Assembly (NCBI RefSeq): GCF_900112985.1
Contig: NZ_FONS01000003.1
Location: forward strand, 248,001 to 312,000
Direction: 5' to 3'
Length of the DNA: 64,000 nt
Source of the DNA: Pedobacter antarcticus
Lineage (GTDB): Bacteria > Bacteroidota > Bacteroidia > Sphingobacteriales > Sphingobacteriaceae
Shown here: piece by piece, positions 7,534-16,549 of the stretch
Layout of the letters: every line of letters begins with the position of its first letter
Position numbering within the stretch: the first letter of the stretch is position 1
The notes under the pieces: generated by a model
Database searches by the model: none
Told to the model about the DNA's origin: nothing
Seen by the model: only the letters and a program-made list of their open reading frames with translations
Made by a program: the position numbers and the translations under genes

Positions 7534-7960
7534 ATCTTGTTTTATTTTAATTTTATTGATTCTTCAACCTTTGTTACCTCCAGCCGATCTGATTTATTCA
7601 GGCAAATATATATTTTTGTTTTATTTCATCGCCTATGTTTTAACAACGGAAATATATAATTGTTCCCGCTTATTTCATATTCTATTGATTTACAATAGCC
7701 AACAATAAAAACATGCTCCTATACGCAGTTAATGAATCGTGTCCTCACGCCAGGTTTTCTTCTTTTGTTCTCTTTGGTTGCTATACCGTTGCCATACCCT
7801 TGGTATACCCTTCCTTTACCCAAAGGGTATACCAAGGGTATGGCAACGGTATAGCAAGGGTATCGCAACGGTATAGCAACCCCGAAGAAATGCAAAAGAG
7901 ACTTCACAAAAATCAAATGAAAAATCAGAAGCATTCAACTGCAGAATAAAAAGGATATAA
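7534..7960. other. Intergenic region between slyD and lysozyme
   Basis: No convincing gene is present. Frames open on both strands through 7713-7949 exist only because of the 11-bp repeat element at 7776-7881. The first 200 bases are AT-rich and probably hold the slyD promoter; I could not place it. Confidence 0.6.
7776..7881. repeat. Long hairpin built from 11-bp repeats
   Basis: Positions 7778-7812 and 7823-7857 are perfect 35-base inverted arms around a 10-base loop. The arms consist of 11-base units: the right side reads CCAAGGGTATG, GCAACGGTATA, GCAAGGGTATC, GCAACGGTATA from about 7833 to 7876, with a partial unit after. One and a half extra units follow the hairpin on the right. The 11-base period is not a codon multiple, so coding is unlikely. 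Confidence 0.85.
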
Positions 7961-8872
7961 TTACTTGATCAGCATTTGCTGAAAGCTGAGACTATCTCCG
8001 CGAAACACATTGAAATCTACCACATGGTTAATTCCACTGATTTTAGCGCGATCGGAATGCTGCCAGAAAAACCACTTGGTTTTCGCTCCAGCTTTGAGTT
8101 CTGCCTGATAATAATGAGCTATCCAAAGTGGATAGTCATCAAAATGGCCTTTTAAATAATCCCTGTAAAATACAAGCCCGGAATAAATGATGGGCCTTAC
8201 CTTGGTCTTCTGCTCAATATGATCCAGAAAATCCTTCAGCTCAGCACGCATTTTTTCGGGCTCTACCCCACTTAACTCTTCGACATCTACTACCGGAGGC
8301 AAATCGCCGGTATCGAATTTAACGGTCTGCAGAAAAAACCTGGCCTGCCATAAACCTGACTTCCTTGGAATGAAATAATGATATGCACCACAGACGACGC
8401 CAGCTTTCGGCGCCTCTCTCCAGTTCCGCTGAAAATAAGGGTCGACACCAGATATTCCCTGCGTAGCTTTAATAAATGCGAAATCAACTTTAACCTTATC
8501 CTCCTTCATTGCCCTAACCATTTTCCAATCTATTTTACCTTGGTAAGAAGAGACATCAATTCCATGAATTTCATATCCTTTTGGTATTCTGATTGCATAA
8601 CTTTTGTAGGACCGGTAATTTGGGTCTTCGCCAATATCCATTACCCACTGCTTCGCAGAGATAAACATTTTTAGAATATAGCCGTAATATAAAGGTGATG
8701 CCAGAACAAGAAGTAAAGCCGCTATAGCAAATTTAAGTGCAAGCGGAACAGGCTTCTTTTTCTTAGCCGGCGCTTTCCGCTTTCGTGTAGCTGGTTTATT
8801 GGGTTGTAAGACTTTTTTAGCTGAAGCCTGACGCTGGGCTGGGTTTGTTGTTTTCTTCTGAACTGGTGGCAC
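7961..8872 (-). CDS. GH25-family lysozyme, membrane-anchored
   Basis: The protein has a Lys/Arg/Pro-rich cytoplasmic N-terminus (about 45 residues), one membrane helix (about 47-70) and a GH25 muramidase domain. GH25 motifs are DVSSYQG (first catalytic-site strand), FIKATQG and PVVDVE, which carry the conserved acids. It should cleave the MurNAc-GlcNAc bond of peptidoglycan from the periplasmic side of the inner membrane. The start is uncertain: an ATG at 8887 overlaps the terminator of the upstream gene and a -7-like TATTTTTG (8877-8884), so I prefer the GTG at 8872 (303 residues, starting PPVQKK after the initiator). Confidence 0.85.
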   Translation of the reverse strand: MPPVQKKTTNPAQRQASAKKVLQPNKPATRKRKAPAKKKKPVPLALKFAIAALLLVLASPLYYGYILKMFISAKQWVMDIGEDPNYRSYKSYAIRIPKGYEIHGIDVSSYQGKIDWKMVRAMKEDKVKVDFAFIKATQGISGVDPYFQRNWREAPKAGVVCGAYHYFIPRKSGLWQARFFLQTVKFDTGDLPPVVDVEELSGVEPEKMRAELKDFLDHIEQKTKVRPIIYSGLVFYRDYLKGHFDDYPLWIAHYYQAELKAGAKTKWFFWQHSDRAKISGINHVVDFNVFRGDSLSFQQMLIK

Positions 8873-8885
8873 AGCACAAAAATAC

Positions 8886-8913
8886 AAAAGGGCAGCCTTA
8901 TGGCCACCCTTTT
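8886..8913 (-). terminator. Terminator after the M20 peptidase gene
   Basis: AAAAGGG-ca-GCC and GGC-ca-CCCTTTT pair around a TTAT loop with a two-base internal bulge; on the minus strand it ends in a T-run. It sits between the M20 stop and the lysozyme start. Confidence 0.75.
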
Positions 8914-8939
8914 TATAAAGATTAAATGTGGTACTGCTA

Positions 8940-10310
8940 TTATTTACTCAGTTCCGCGAAATATTTATGGAACAGAGGTAGTGTCTCAATACCCTTATAA
9001 TAGTTAAATATATCGTACTTTTCATTTGGTGAATGTAATGCATCGCTATCCAGACCGAAGCCTAACAATACAGACTTAATGCCTAATACGTCTTCAAACA
9101 AAGCTACAATCGGAATACTTCCACCTCCTCTTGTCGGGATTGGGTTCTTACCGAAACTATCAAAAATAGCTTTCTCCGCTGCGCGGTAAGCTATACTATC
9201 TGTTGGTGTAACTACGGGTTCGCCACCATGATGTGCCGTTACCTTTACTTTCACAAACTCCGGCGCTATAGACTCGAAATGTTTCTGGAAAATTGCAGAT
9301 ATCTCTTCAGAATTCTGATGCGGTACCAGACGCATGGAAATTTTCGCATTCGCTTTAGAAGGCAATACTGTTTTAGCTCCTTCACCAATATAACCACCCC
9401 AGATACCATTCACCTCCAATGTTGGTCTTGTACCAGTACGCTCTAATGTTGAATAGCCCTTTTCACCCCATTCTGCCTGAATATTCAGATCTTTTTTATA
9501 CTCGTCCAGATCAAAAGGAGCAGAATTTAAAGCTTCCTTTTCCGCTGGAGTTAATTCTACGACACGGTCATAAAATTCTGGAATTACGATATGGTTATTT
9601 TCATCATGAAGAGAAGCTATCATTTTACATAAAATGGTAATTGGATTCGCAACTGCACCACCATATACGCCAGAATGCAGGTCTCTGTTAGGTCCTGTTA
9701 CTTCTACTTCCATATAAGCTAGACCGCGTAAACCAGTCTCTATTGACGGATTTTCCATGCTGATCATCGAGGTATCAGAGATTAAAACCACATCTGCTTT
9801 CAGCTTTTCGGCATTTGCCTTCACAAAAACACCCAGGTTAGATGAACCCACTTCTTCTTCACCTTCAATCATGAATTTCACGTTGCAAGCCAGAGTACCG
9901 GTCTTCATCATCAGTTCAAATGCTTTAACATGCATATAAAACTGTCCTTTGTCATCACATGCACCACGCGCATAAATTTTACCATCGCGAATGGTAGGTT
10001 CGAACGGCGGAGTATCCCATAATTCAACAGGATCGGCAGGCTGTACATCATAATGCCCGTAAACCAGTACAGTAGGTAGAGAAGGATCGATTATTTTCTC
10101 TCCGTAAATAATCGGATAACCTGCAGTCTGACAGATTTCTACTTTATCTGCACCAGCTTCTTGCAACTTTGCTGCTACGAAATCGGCTGTTTTAAGTACA
10201 TCAGCTTTGTATTTCGGATCAGCACTGACTGACGGAAAACGTAACAATTCAAACAATTCATCCAGGAATCGTTGTTTATTGTCTTCTACATATTTTTTGA
10301 TCTCTTGCAT
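8940..10310 (-). CDS. M20 family dipeptidase / metallopeptidase
   Basis: The 456-residue protein has M20 motifs: VLVYGHYDVQPAD (metal His and nearby Asp), ARGACDDKGQ, EGEEEVGSS (catalytic and metal Glu) and a late HSPNEKYDI metal His. The lid domain lies between about residues 190 and 320. Members hydrolyse dipeptides or similar small peptides with two zinc ions in the cytosol. The open frame extends to 10367, but MQEIKKYVE at 10310 is the natural start and lies 17 bases after a TATATTTG box. It appears to be a single-gene unit closed by the hairpin at 8886-8913. Confidence 0.9.
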   Translation of the reverse strand: MQEIKKYVEDNKQRFLDELFELLRFPSVSADPKYKADVLKTADFVAAKLQEAGADKVEICQTAGYPIIYGEKIIDPSLPTVLVYGHYDVQPADPVELWDTPPFEPTIRDGKIYARGACDDKGQFYMHVKAFELMMKTGTLACNVKFMIEGEEEVGSSNLGVFVKANAEKLKADVVLISDTSMISMENPSIETGLRGLAYMEVEVTGPNRDLHSGVYGGAVANPITILCKMIASLHDENNHIVIPEFYDRVVELTPAEKEALNSAPFDLDEYKKDLNIQAEWGEKGYSTLERTGTRPTLEVNGIWGGYIGEGAKTVLPSKANAKISMRLVPHQNSEEISAIFQKHFESIAPEFVKVKVTAHHGGEPVVTPTDSIAYRAAEKAIFDSFGKNPIPTRGGGSIPIVALFEDVLGIKSVLLGFGLDSDALHSPNEKYDIFNYYKGIETLPLFHKYFAELSK

Positions 10311-10326
10311 AACAATTGAATTTCTG

Positions 10327-10334
10327 CAAATATA
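10327..10334 (-). promoter_or_regulatory. -7 promoter box of the M20 peptidase gene
   Basis: On the minus strand the bases read TATATTTG, an exact TAnnTTTG match 17 bases from the ATG at 10310. No clear -33 TTTG is seen. Confidence 0.5.
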
Positions 10335-10643
10335 TGGTATTTGTTTAAACGCGATTTTCCTGGACACATTTTCCGGTTCGCATCAAATTTTAATCCGCAT
10401 CAAAAATTGCTGCAGACTTCATTTGTAATATGCAATGCAACCAGATTATAATTTATTATTCTGCGGGGAAATCGCCCCTCGTTTAGTAGTCTGGTTCTAT
10501 GAACCCGCAACGTTAAGCGCATAAATTGTTTTTAACCTATTTTTCCATTATCCTTAAAATAAGAGAGCACGTTTTATTATTTTTGCATTTCATCTGCTGT
10601 TAAATTTAATTGACAGCGGCACATCAAGCAAAACAACAAAGAT
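10335..10643. other. Gap between divergent M20 and helicase genes
   Basis: No gene is visible. A stem-loop can form from AACCAGA (10439-10445) and TCTGGTT (10490-10496), enclosing GGGG/CCCC (10465-10468, 10475-10478). A -7-like TATTTTTG lies at 10578-10585, 58 bases before the helicase start. CGCATCAAA occurs twice near 10379-10412. Confidence 0.45.
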
Positions 10644-12944
10644 TTGGATTATTTAGCAGGATTAAACCCTCAGCAACGTGCAGCAGTAGAAAACACCCAG
10701 GGACCAGCAATGATTGTCGCGGGTGCGGGATCGGGAAAGACCAGGGTAATCACTTACCGTGTAGCCCATCTGATCGAAAAAGGAGTCGACGCATTTAATA
10801 TTCTCGTACTTACTTTTACGAATAAGGCTTCAAAAGACATGCGGGAACGTATTTCGAAAGTAGTTGGTACGGAAGCAAAAAACTTATGGATGGGTACTTT
10901 TCACTCGGTATTTGCTAAAATTCTGCGTGTGGAAGCCGAAAAAATAGGGTATCCGTCTAACTTCACAATTTATGATACTGATGACAGTAAAAGTCTGATC
11001 CGTGCCATTCTCCGTGAAATGCAGCTGGACGATAAATTGTACAATGCCAACTTTGTATATAACCGTATATCTTCTGCCAAAAACAATCTGGTGAGTCATG
11101 TGGAGTATATTAACAGTGCTGAAATACAGGCCGAAGATGTTTCTAATAAAAGGCCAATGCTTGGTGCTATTTATGAAACTTATACCAAACGTTGCTTTAA
11201 AGCTGGTGCAATGGACTTTGACGACTTACTGTTCAAAACCAACGTGCTGTTAAAGAATAATCCGGATGTGCTGAATAAGTATCAGCAGAAGTTTAAATAC
11301 CTGATGGTAGATGAGTATCAGGATACGAACTTCTCGCAGTATACAATTGTTAAAAAACTGGCAGCGGCATACCAGAACATCTGTGTTGTTGGTGATGACG
11401 CGCAGAGTATCTATGGATTCCGGGGTGCCAATATTCAGAATATCCTGAATTTCGAAAAGGATTATCCGGACTTAAAAGTTTATAAACTGGAGCAAAATTA
11501 CCGCTCTACACAAAATATAGTAGAAGTGGCGAATAGCATTATCGCCAACAATAAGAACCAACTGGAGAAAAATGTCTTTTCAGACAATGAATCTGGTGAC
11601 AGGATTAAAGTTTCCCGTGCTTTTACAGATAACGAAGAAGGCAAGATTGTTGCAGAATCCATTATGCAAGACCGAACTTCAAACGGGCTTAGCTATAGCG
11701 ATTTCGCGATCCTGTATCGTACAAATGCGCAATCAAGGGCAATGGAGGAAGCACTGAGAAAGCTCAATGTTCCTTATAAAATCTATGGCGGGCTATCTTT
11801 CTATCAGCGTAAGGAGATTAAAGATTTAATCGCTTATTTCCGTCTAACTTTCAATCCGAGTGATGAAGAAGCCATAAAAAGAGTAATCAACTATCCGCGA
11901 AGAGGACTTGGCGACACCACCGTTGATAAAATTATCGTGGCAGCCGACCAACATGATATTACCATGTGGGAAGTAATCTGTGACCCGCAAAAATATATTG
12001 CCGGCCGTATTGCCAATCAGCTGAATGATTTTTCGATGTTGATTAAGAGTTTTGCAGCTGAGTCTAAAAAACTGGATGCATATGAAACTGCTTTATACAT
12101 AGCACAACATTCAGGTATTCTTAAAGAACTACATATCGATGAAAGTGTCGAAGGCCGCAGTCGCTACGAGAATATTCAGGAATTACTGAATGGTATCAAA
12201 GAATTTGCAGAGCGTGAAGATATTGAAGACCGCAGCCTGGCTATTTTTATGCAGGATATCGCCCTTCTAACCAATGACGACCGGGCAGATGAGAAGGATA
12301 AAGAGACCGTTTCTCTCATGACAATCCACTCTGCAAAAGGTCTGGAATTTAAGAATGTATATGTCGTTGGACTGGAGGAAAACCTCTTTCCTTCGCAGAT
12401 GTCACTGAATTCCAGGACAGATCTGGAAGAAGAACGCCGTCTTTTCTATGTAGCTATCACGCGCGCCGAAAAGAAACTCACATTAACTTATGCCACCTCA
12501 AGATATCGCTGGGGCACATTGACAAATTGCGAGCCGAGCCGTTTTATTAGTGAAATTAACGCTAAATACCTCGAGCTGGAAGTGGTTAAAGCACCTAAAA
12601 CAAGTATAGATTCTGATAGTTTTGACGGGGAAAGAAGATCCTGGTCTCAGCAGCGGGATAGTTTCAGCAAGCCAAAACCTGCAGGACAAAGTTCCGGCTC
12701 AACTATTGCGAATCGTCCTAAACCGACGGTATTGCCTACAGCGCATATCCCCACTCCTGGTTTCACACCGGATGCGGCAGCCTCTTTCCAGAATGGTATG
12801 GAAGTTGAGCACGAGAAATTCGGGTTTGGTAAAATTGTGAATCTGGAGGGCAATTTACCGGATGTAAAGGCAACTGTATTTTTTCAGGGTCTGGGAAACA
12901 AGCAATTGTTATTAAAATTTGCTAAATTGCGCATTGTAAAATAA
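10644..12944 (+). CDS. UvrD/PcrA-type ATP-dependent DNA helicase
   Basis: The 766-residue SF1A helicase begins DYLAGLNPQQRAAV after a TTG start; the Q motif (LNPQQ), Walker A GAGSGKT (about 28-34), DEYQDT motif II, GDDAQSIYGFRGA motif III, QNYRST motif IV, TIHSAKGLEF motif V and VAITRAEKKL motif VI are all present. UvrD/PcrA unwinds DNA 3' to 5' in nucleotide excision and mismatch repair and clears RecA or polymerase. The C-terminal piece (about 705-766, with VEHEKFGFGKIV) matches the PcrA tudor-like polymerase-binding module, favouring PcrA-like function. No ATG lies near the N-terminus, so the TTG is used. Confidence 0.93.
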   Translation: MDYLAGLNPQQRAAVENTQGPAMIVAGAGSGKTRVITYRVAHLIEKGVDAFNILVLTFTNKASKDMRERISKVVGTEAKNLWMGTFHSVFAKILRVEAEKIGYPSNFTIYDTDDSKSLIRAILREMQLDDKLYNANFVYNRISSAKNNLVSHVEYINSAEIQAEDVSNKRPMLGAIYETYTKRCFKAGAMDFDDLLFKTNVLLKNNPDVLNKYQQKFKYLMVDEYQDTNFSQYTIVKKLAAAYQNICVVGDDAQSIYGFRGANIQNILNFEKDYPDLKVYKLEQNYRSTQNIVEVANSIIANNKNQLEKNVFSDNESGDRIKVSRAFTDNEEGKIVAESIMQDRTSNGLSYSDFAILYRTNAQSRAMEEALRKLNVPYKIYGGLSFYQRKEIKDLIAYFRLTFNPSDEEAIKRVINYPRRGLGDTTVDKIIVAADQHDITMWEVICDPQKYIAGRIANQLNDFSMLIKSFAAESKKLDAYETALYIAQHSGILKELHIDESVEGRSRYENIQELLNGIKEFAEREDIEDRSLAIFMQDIALLTNDDRADEKDKETVSLMTIHSAKGLEFKNVYVVGLEENLFPSQMSLNSRTDLEEERRLFYVAITRAEKKLTLTYATSRYRWGTLTNCEPSRFISEINAKYLELEVVKAPKTSIDSDSFDGERRSWSQQRDSFSKPKPAGQSSGSTIANRPKPTVLPTAHIPTPGFTPDAAASFQNGMEVEHEKFGFGKIVNLEGNLPDVKATVFFQGLGNKQLLLKFAKLRIVK

Positions 12945-13031
12945 GTCTTACCTTAAGACCATAATACGATAACAGGGCCCGAAGCGTTTATTAACCTCCC
13001 CTTCTGTTAGGGCCATTAGAAATAAATTTGA

Positions 13032-13718
13032 ATGAATTTCGATTATAATACCACAAGAAACGAATTAATTCTTGCTGAATACGGACGTAATGTGCAGAAT
13101 ATGGTCAAATATATCTGTGGCCTGTCCGATCTGGAAGAAAGAAACAAATACGCTCAGGCGGTGATTGATCTGATGGGTTTTCTAAACCCGCATTTAAGAG
13201 ACGTCGCAGATTTTAAACACAAATTATGGGATCACCTGCATATTATTTCAGGTTACCAGATTGAAGTTGACAGTCCTTACCCTAAACCAACTCCCGAAGC
13301 AGCATTGGTAAAACCTGCACATATTGGTTATCCTCAGCAACGTATAAAGTATAAACACTATGGTAAAACTGTGGAAGTTCTGATTGACAGGGCACTTGCT
13401 GTAGATGAACCGGAACGCAGAGCAGCCATGGTTCAGGGAATAGCTAATTTCATGAAAATGGCTTACGTAACCTGGAATAAGGATACAGTAGCTGATGAAA
13501 CTATCCTTAAAAACCTTTATGAACTTTCGGGAGGAAAACTGCAACTGGAAGAAAACATTAACCTGGCCAAGGTTGAATTCAGACCTCCGGTTAGCAGACC
13601 ATCTATGAATGCCGGCCGCGGTCGCAGTAATAATAACAATAACAACAAGGGCAGACAAAACAACAACAATAATAACCGCCCCAGAAGCAACAACAACAAT
13701 CCGAAGCAAAGGCACTAG
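13032..13718 (+). CDS. DUF4290 family protein with Asn-rich tail
   Basis: The 228-residue protein is mostly helical to about residue 185 and matches the Bacteroidota family DUF4290 (N-terminal FDYNTTRNELILAEYGRNVQ, later HLRDVADFKHKLWDH). The last 40 residues are low-complexity, made of Asn runs with Arg, Lys and Gly, and are probably disordered and perhaps nucleic-acid binding. Function is unknown. It lies 32 bases before murA in the same direction, an arrangement I recall as common in the phylum, which hints at a link with envelope synthesis. Confidence 0.8.
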   Translation: MNFDYNTTRNELILAEYGRNVQNMVKYICGLSDLEERNKYAQAVIDLMGFLNPHLRDVADFKHKLWDHLHIISGYQIEVDSPYPKPTPEAALVKPAHIGYPQQRIKYKHYGKTVEVLIDRALAVDEPERRAAMVQGIANFMKMAYVTWNKDTVADETILKNLYELSGGKLQLEENINLAKVEFRPPVSRPSMNAGRGRSNNNNNNKGRQNNNNNNRPRSNNNNPKQRH

Positions 13719-13750
13719 GAAGCAGATTTAAAATACGAGGTTAGCACAAT

Positions 13751-15076
13751 ATGAATGCATTTGAAATTATAGGCGGGAAGAAACTAAAGGGTGAGATACA
13801 CCCTCAGGGAGCCAAAAATGAAGCTTTACAAATTCTTTCGGCCGTCTTATTAACGGAGGAAAAGATTACAGTAAGTAATATTCCGGACATTAAAGATGTT
13901 AATAAACTGATTGAACTTTTAAGTGACCTCGGTGTAATGGTGGAGAGAATTTCAAAAGATACCTATACTTTTGAAGCCAAAAACATAAATCTGGAATTTT
14001 TTAAATCAGATGTATTTAAATCTAAAGGCGGAAGCCTGAGAGGCTCCATTATGATTGTAGGTCCATTACTGGCACGTTTCGGTAAGGCTGCAATCCCTAA
14101 ACCAGGTGGCGACAAAATTGGCCGCAGACGACTGGATACACATTTCCTGGGTTTTGAGAAACTGGGTGCTAAATTCGTTTACGACAGTAAAGCATCCTTT
14201 TTTAATGTTGATGCAACTAATCTTCAGGGTGCATATATCCTGCTGGATGAAGCTTCAGTAACCGGAACTGCCAATATTGTAATGGCAGCAGTACTGGCAA
14301 AAGGTGTAACTACGATTTATAATGCAGCATGTGAGCCTTATTTACAGCAATTATGTAAAATGCTGAATCGCATGGGTGCTAAAATTTCCGGCATTGGTTC
14401 CAACCTTCTTACTATCGAGGGAGTAACTAAACTGGGTGGTACAGAACATAGAATGTTACCTGATATGATTGAAATCGGTTCATTTATAGGCCTGGCGGCA
14501 ATGACTGAATCAGAGATTACGATCAAAAACGTTTGTTATGACGAATTAGGTGTTATACCTGATGTTTTCCGTAAACTGGGTATCAAATTTGAACGCAGAG
14601 GCGATGATATCTATATCCCTTCTCAGAAACATTATATCATCGATACTTTTATTGATGGTTCGATTCTGACTATAGCAGACTCTCCCTGGCCAGGATTTAC
14701 TCCTGATTTACTGAGCATTGTACTTGTCGTAGCTACACAGGCTAAAGGATCGATATTAATCCACCAGAAAATGTTTGAAAGCCGCCTGTTTTTTGTAGAC
14801 AAGCTAATTGAAATGGGCGCACAGATTATTCTTTGCGATCCACACAGAGCTACGGTTAATGGAATTAACAAACAATACCAGTTAAAAGGTATCAGTATGA
14901 CATCTCCCGACATTCGTGCAGGTGTCTCTCTATTAATCGCAGCACTTTCAGCGGAAGGTAAATCGACTATATTTAATATCGAACAGATAGAAAGAGGCTA
15001 TCAGGATATCGACACCCGTTTAAGAGCAATAGGTGCGCAGATTAAGCGTGTAGATGCTTCTGCACCAAGTCATTAA
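13751..15076 (+). CDS. murA: UDP-N-acetylglucosamine 1-carboxyvinyltransferase
   Basis: MurA transfers enolpyruvate from PEP to UDP-GlcNAc, the first committed step of peptidoglycan synthesis, in the cytosol. The 441-residue length and motifs fit: QGAKNEAL with the Lys22-Asn23 pair, GSLRGSIMIVGPLLA, and LPDMIEIGSFIGLAA. At the loop that normally holds catalytic Cys115 (PGGC) the sequence reads PKPGGDKIGRRR, with Asp121 in place of Cys. Cys-to-Asp at this site is known to keep activity and give fosfomycin resistance. The gene is co-directional with the DUF4290 gene and ends at a terminator shared with the CBS gene. Confidence 0.95.
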   Translation: MNAFEIIGGKKLKGEIHPQGAKNEALQILSAVLLTEEKITVSNIPDIKDVNKLIELLSDLGVMVERISKDTYTFEAKNINLEFFKSDVFKSKGGSLRGSIMIVGPLLARFGKAAIPKPGGDKIGRRRLDTHFLGFEKLGAKFVYDSKASFFNVDATNLQGAYILLDEASVTGTANIVMAAVLAKGVTTIYNAACEPYLQQLCKMLNRMGAKISGIGSNLLTIEGVTKLGGTEHRMLPDMIEIGSFIGLAAMTESEITIKNVCYDELGVIPDVFRKLGIKFERRGDDIYIPSQKHYIIDTFIDGSILTIADSPWPGFTPDLLSIVLVVATQAKGSILIHQKMFESRLFFVDKLIEMGAQIILCDPHRATVNGINKQYQLKGISMTSPDIRAGVSLLIAALSAEGKSTIFNIEQIERGYQDIDTRLRAIGAQIKRVDASAPSH

Positions 15077-15103
15077 TTTATATTAAGAGTATTAACTCTA
15101 AAC

Positions 15104-15142
15104 AAAAAGGCTTCCTGAATAAAAATCAGGAAGCCTTTTTTT
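15104..15142. terminator. Bidirectional terminator, murA / CBS
   Basis: AAAAAGGCTTCCTGA (15104-15118) pairs with TCAGGAAGCCTTTTT (15126-15140) around a 7-base loop. A-run and T-run serve both converging genes. Confidence 0.92.
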
Positions 15143-15175
15143 GTATCTATCTAATAGAATTACAAATTATTAGAC

Positions 15176-16537
15176 TTAAGCGGAGATAGCGTTAATGATA
15201 TCATATTGGGTGATAATATCAAAATTGCCTTGCTCATCTTCAACTAACACGGCACTATTTTCTTTATTGATCAGCGCCGAAATCTTATCTATTGACGTAT
15301 TAAGATCAACAAATGGGAAAGTCGCAGACATAATTTCTTTTACCGGAGATGACTTCAAAGCCGGGTTCTCCATCAATGCTCTTAAGATATCTCCTTCTGC
15401 CAGTTTACCGACAACCATGCCTTTTTGAGTAACTGGTATCTGCGAAATATTTAAAGCATTCATCGTATTGATCGCTTCTACAATCGTCTTTTCACAATCT
15501 ACAGTCACAATTTCCAATTTTTCCTTCTTGGCAAGAATAGATTTTGCAGTTAGCTTCTCATCTTTCAAGAAACCTCGTTCTCTCAACCAGTCTTCATTAT
15601 ACATTTTACCCATATAACGGCTACCATGATCGTGGAAAATAACTACAACAAGATCACCTTCTTTTAGCTGATCTTTAAGCTGCATAAGTCCTGCAACTGC
15701 AGATCCCGCCGAATTTCCGGCGAAGATACCTTCCTTCCGGGCAATATCACGGGTCATCAAAGCAGCATCTTTATCTGTTACTTTCTCAAAAAGGTCAATG
15801 ACATCGAAGTTCACATTCTCAGGAAGAAAATCTTCACCAATTCCTTCTGTGATATACGGGTATATTTCGTTTTTATCCAGAATACCAGTCTCTTTGTATT
15901 TTTTGAACACAGAACCATAGGTATCTATACCCCAAACTTTAATTGCCGGGTTCTTCTCCTTCAAATACTTTCCGGCACCGGAAATAGTCCCTCCTGTTCC
16001 GACACCCACCACAAGGTGCGTGATCTTACCTTCGGTCTGTTCCCAGATTTCGGGGCCTGTCTGCTCATAATGAGCTAAAGAATTGGCAAGGTTATCATAT
16101 TGATTAGGCTTCCATGAATTAGGAACCTCTCTCTCCAAACGGGAAGAAACGGAATAATAAGAGCGTGGATCTTCTGGTTCTACATTTGTAGGGCAGACAA
16201 TAACTTCTGCACCAAATGCCCTTAAGGCATCTACCTTTTCTTTGGATTGTTTATCTGTTGTTGTAAAAATACACTTATACCCTTTAATAATGGCAGCCAT
16301 AGCCAGACCCATTCCGGTATTCCCGGAAGTACCTTCTATAATGGTTCCACCAGGTTTCAGCTGCCCATTTTTCTCCGCTACCTCGATCATCTTTAAAGCC
16401 ATACGGTCTTTAATAGAGTTACCCGGGTTAGTAGTTTCTATTTTAGCCAGCACAGTAGCCGGAATATCTTTTGTAATTGTATTCAACCTCACCAACGGTG
16501 TGTTGCCTATAGTTTCCAATATATTGTTATACCACAT
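15176..16537 (-). CDS. Cystathionine beta-synthase (PLP enzyme with CBS pair)
   Basis: The 453-residue protein begins MWYNNILETIGNTPLVRL. The PLP lysine lies in NPGNSIKDRMA (Lys about 42) and phosphate is bound by GTSGNTG. After about residue 330 comes a pair of CBS domains. Family members condense serine (or O-acetylserine) with homocysteine or sulfide; the CBS pair favours cystathionine beta-synthase over plain cysteine synthase. The CBS pair may sense an adenosyl ligand. The open frame reaches 16576, but the ATG at 16537 is the family start. A TATTTTTG box ends 4 bases before it, so the mRNA may be leaderless. Confidence 0.9.
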   Translation of the reverse strand: MWYNNILETIGNTPLVRLNTITKDIPATVLAKIETTNPGNSIKDRMALKMIEVAEKNGQLKPGGTIIEGTSGNTGMGLAMAAIIKGYKCIFTTTDKQSKEKVDALRAFGAEVIVCPTNVEPEDPRSYYSVSSRLEREVPNSWKPNQYDNLANSLAHYEQTGPEIWEQTEGKITHLVVGVGTGGTISGAGKYLKEKNPAIKVWGIDTYGSVFKKYKETGILDKNEIYPYITEGIGEDFLPENVNFDVIDLFEKVTDKDAALMTRDIARKEGIFAGNSAGSAVAGLMQLKDQLKEGDLVVVIFHDHGSRYMGKMYNEDWLRERGFLKDEKLTAKSILAKKEKLEIVTVDCEKTIVEAINTMNALNISQIPVTQKGMVVGKLAEGDILRALMENPALKSSPVKEIMSATFPFVDLNTSIDKISALINKENSAVLVEDEQGNFDIITQYDIINAISA

Positions 16538-16541
16538 ATTA

Positions 16542-16549
16542 CAAAAATA
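16542..16549 (-). promoter_or_regulatory. -7 box abutting the CBS start codon
   Basis: On the minus strand TATTTTTG is followed by TAAT and the ATG. With transcription starting about 5 bases after the box, the message would have almost no leader. No -33 TTTG sits at the usual distance. Confidence 0.45.

Noticed and set aside
7776-7881. CRISPR-like array
   Set aside because: Units are 11 bases with no unique spacers and there are no cas genes.
7713-7949. Open frames of 71-78 codons on both strands
   Set aside because: They exist because the 11-bp palindromic repeat lacks stops; the repeat step is not a codon multiple and the protein would be a repetitive artefact.
10439-10496. Stem-loop as a riboswitch before the helicase
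   Set aside because: Only a 7-bp outer and 4-bp inner stem with a long unpaired stretch, and the likely promoter (10578-10585) lies downstream of it.
13517-13715. Leu/Val-rich antisense frames over the DUF4290 tail
   Set aside because: They are mirror images of the AAC/AAT repeats coding Asn; no independent gene signals.
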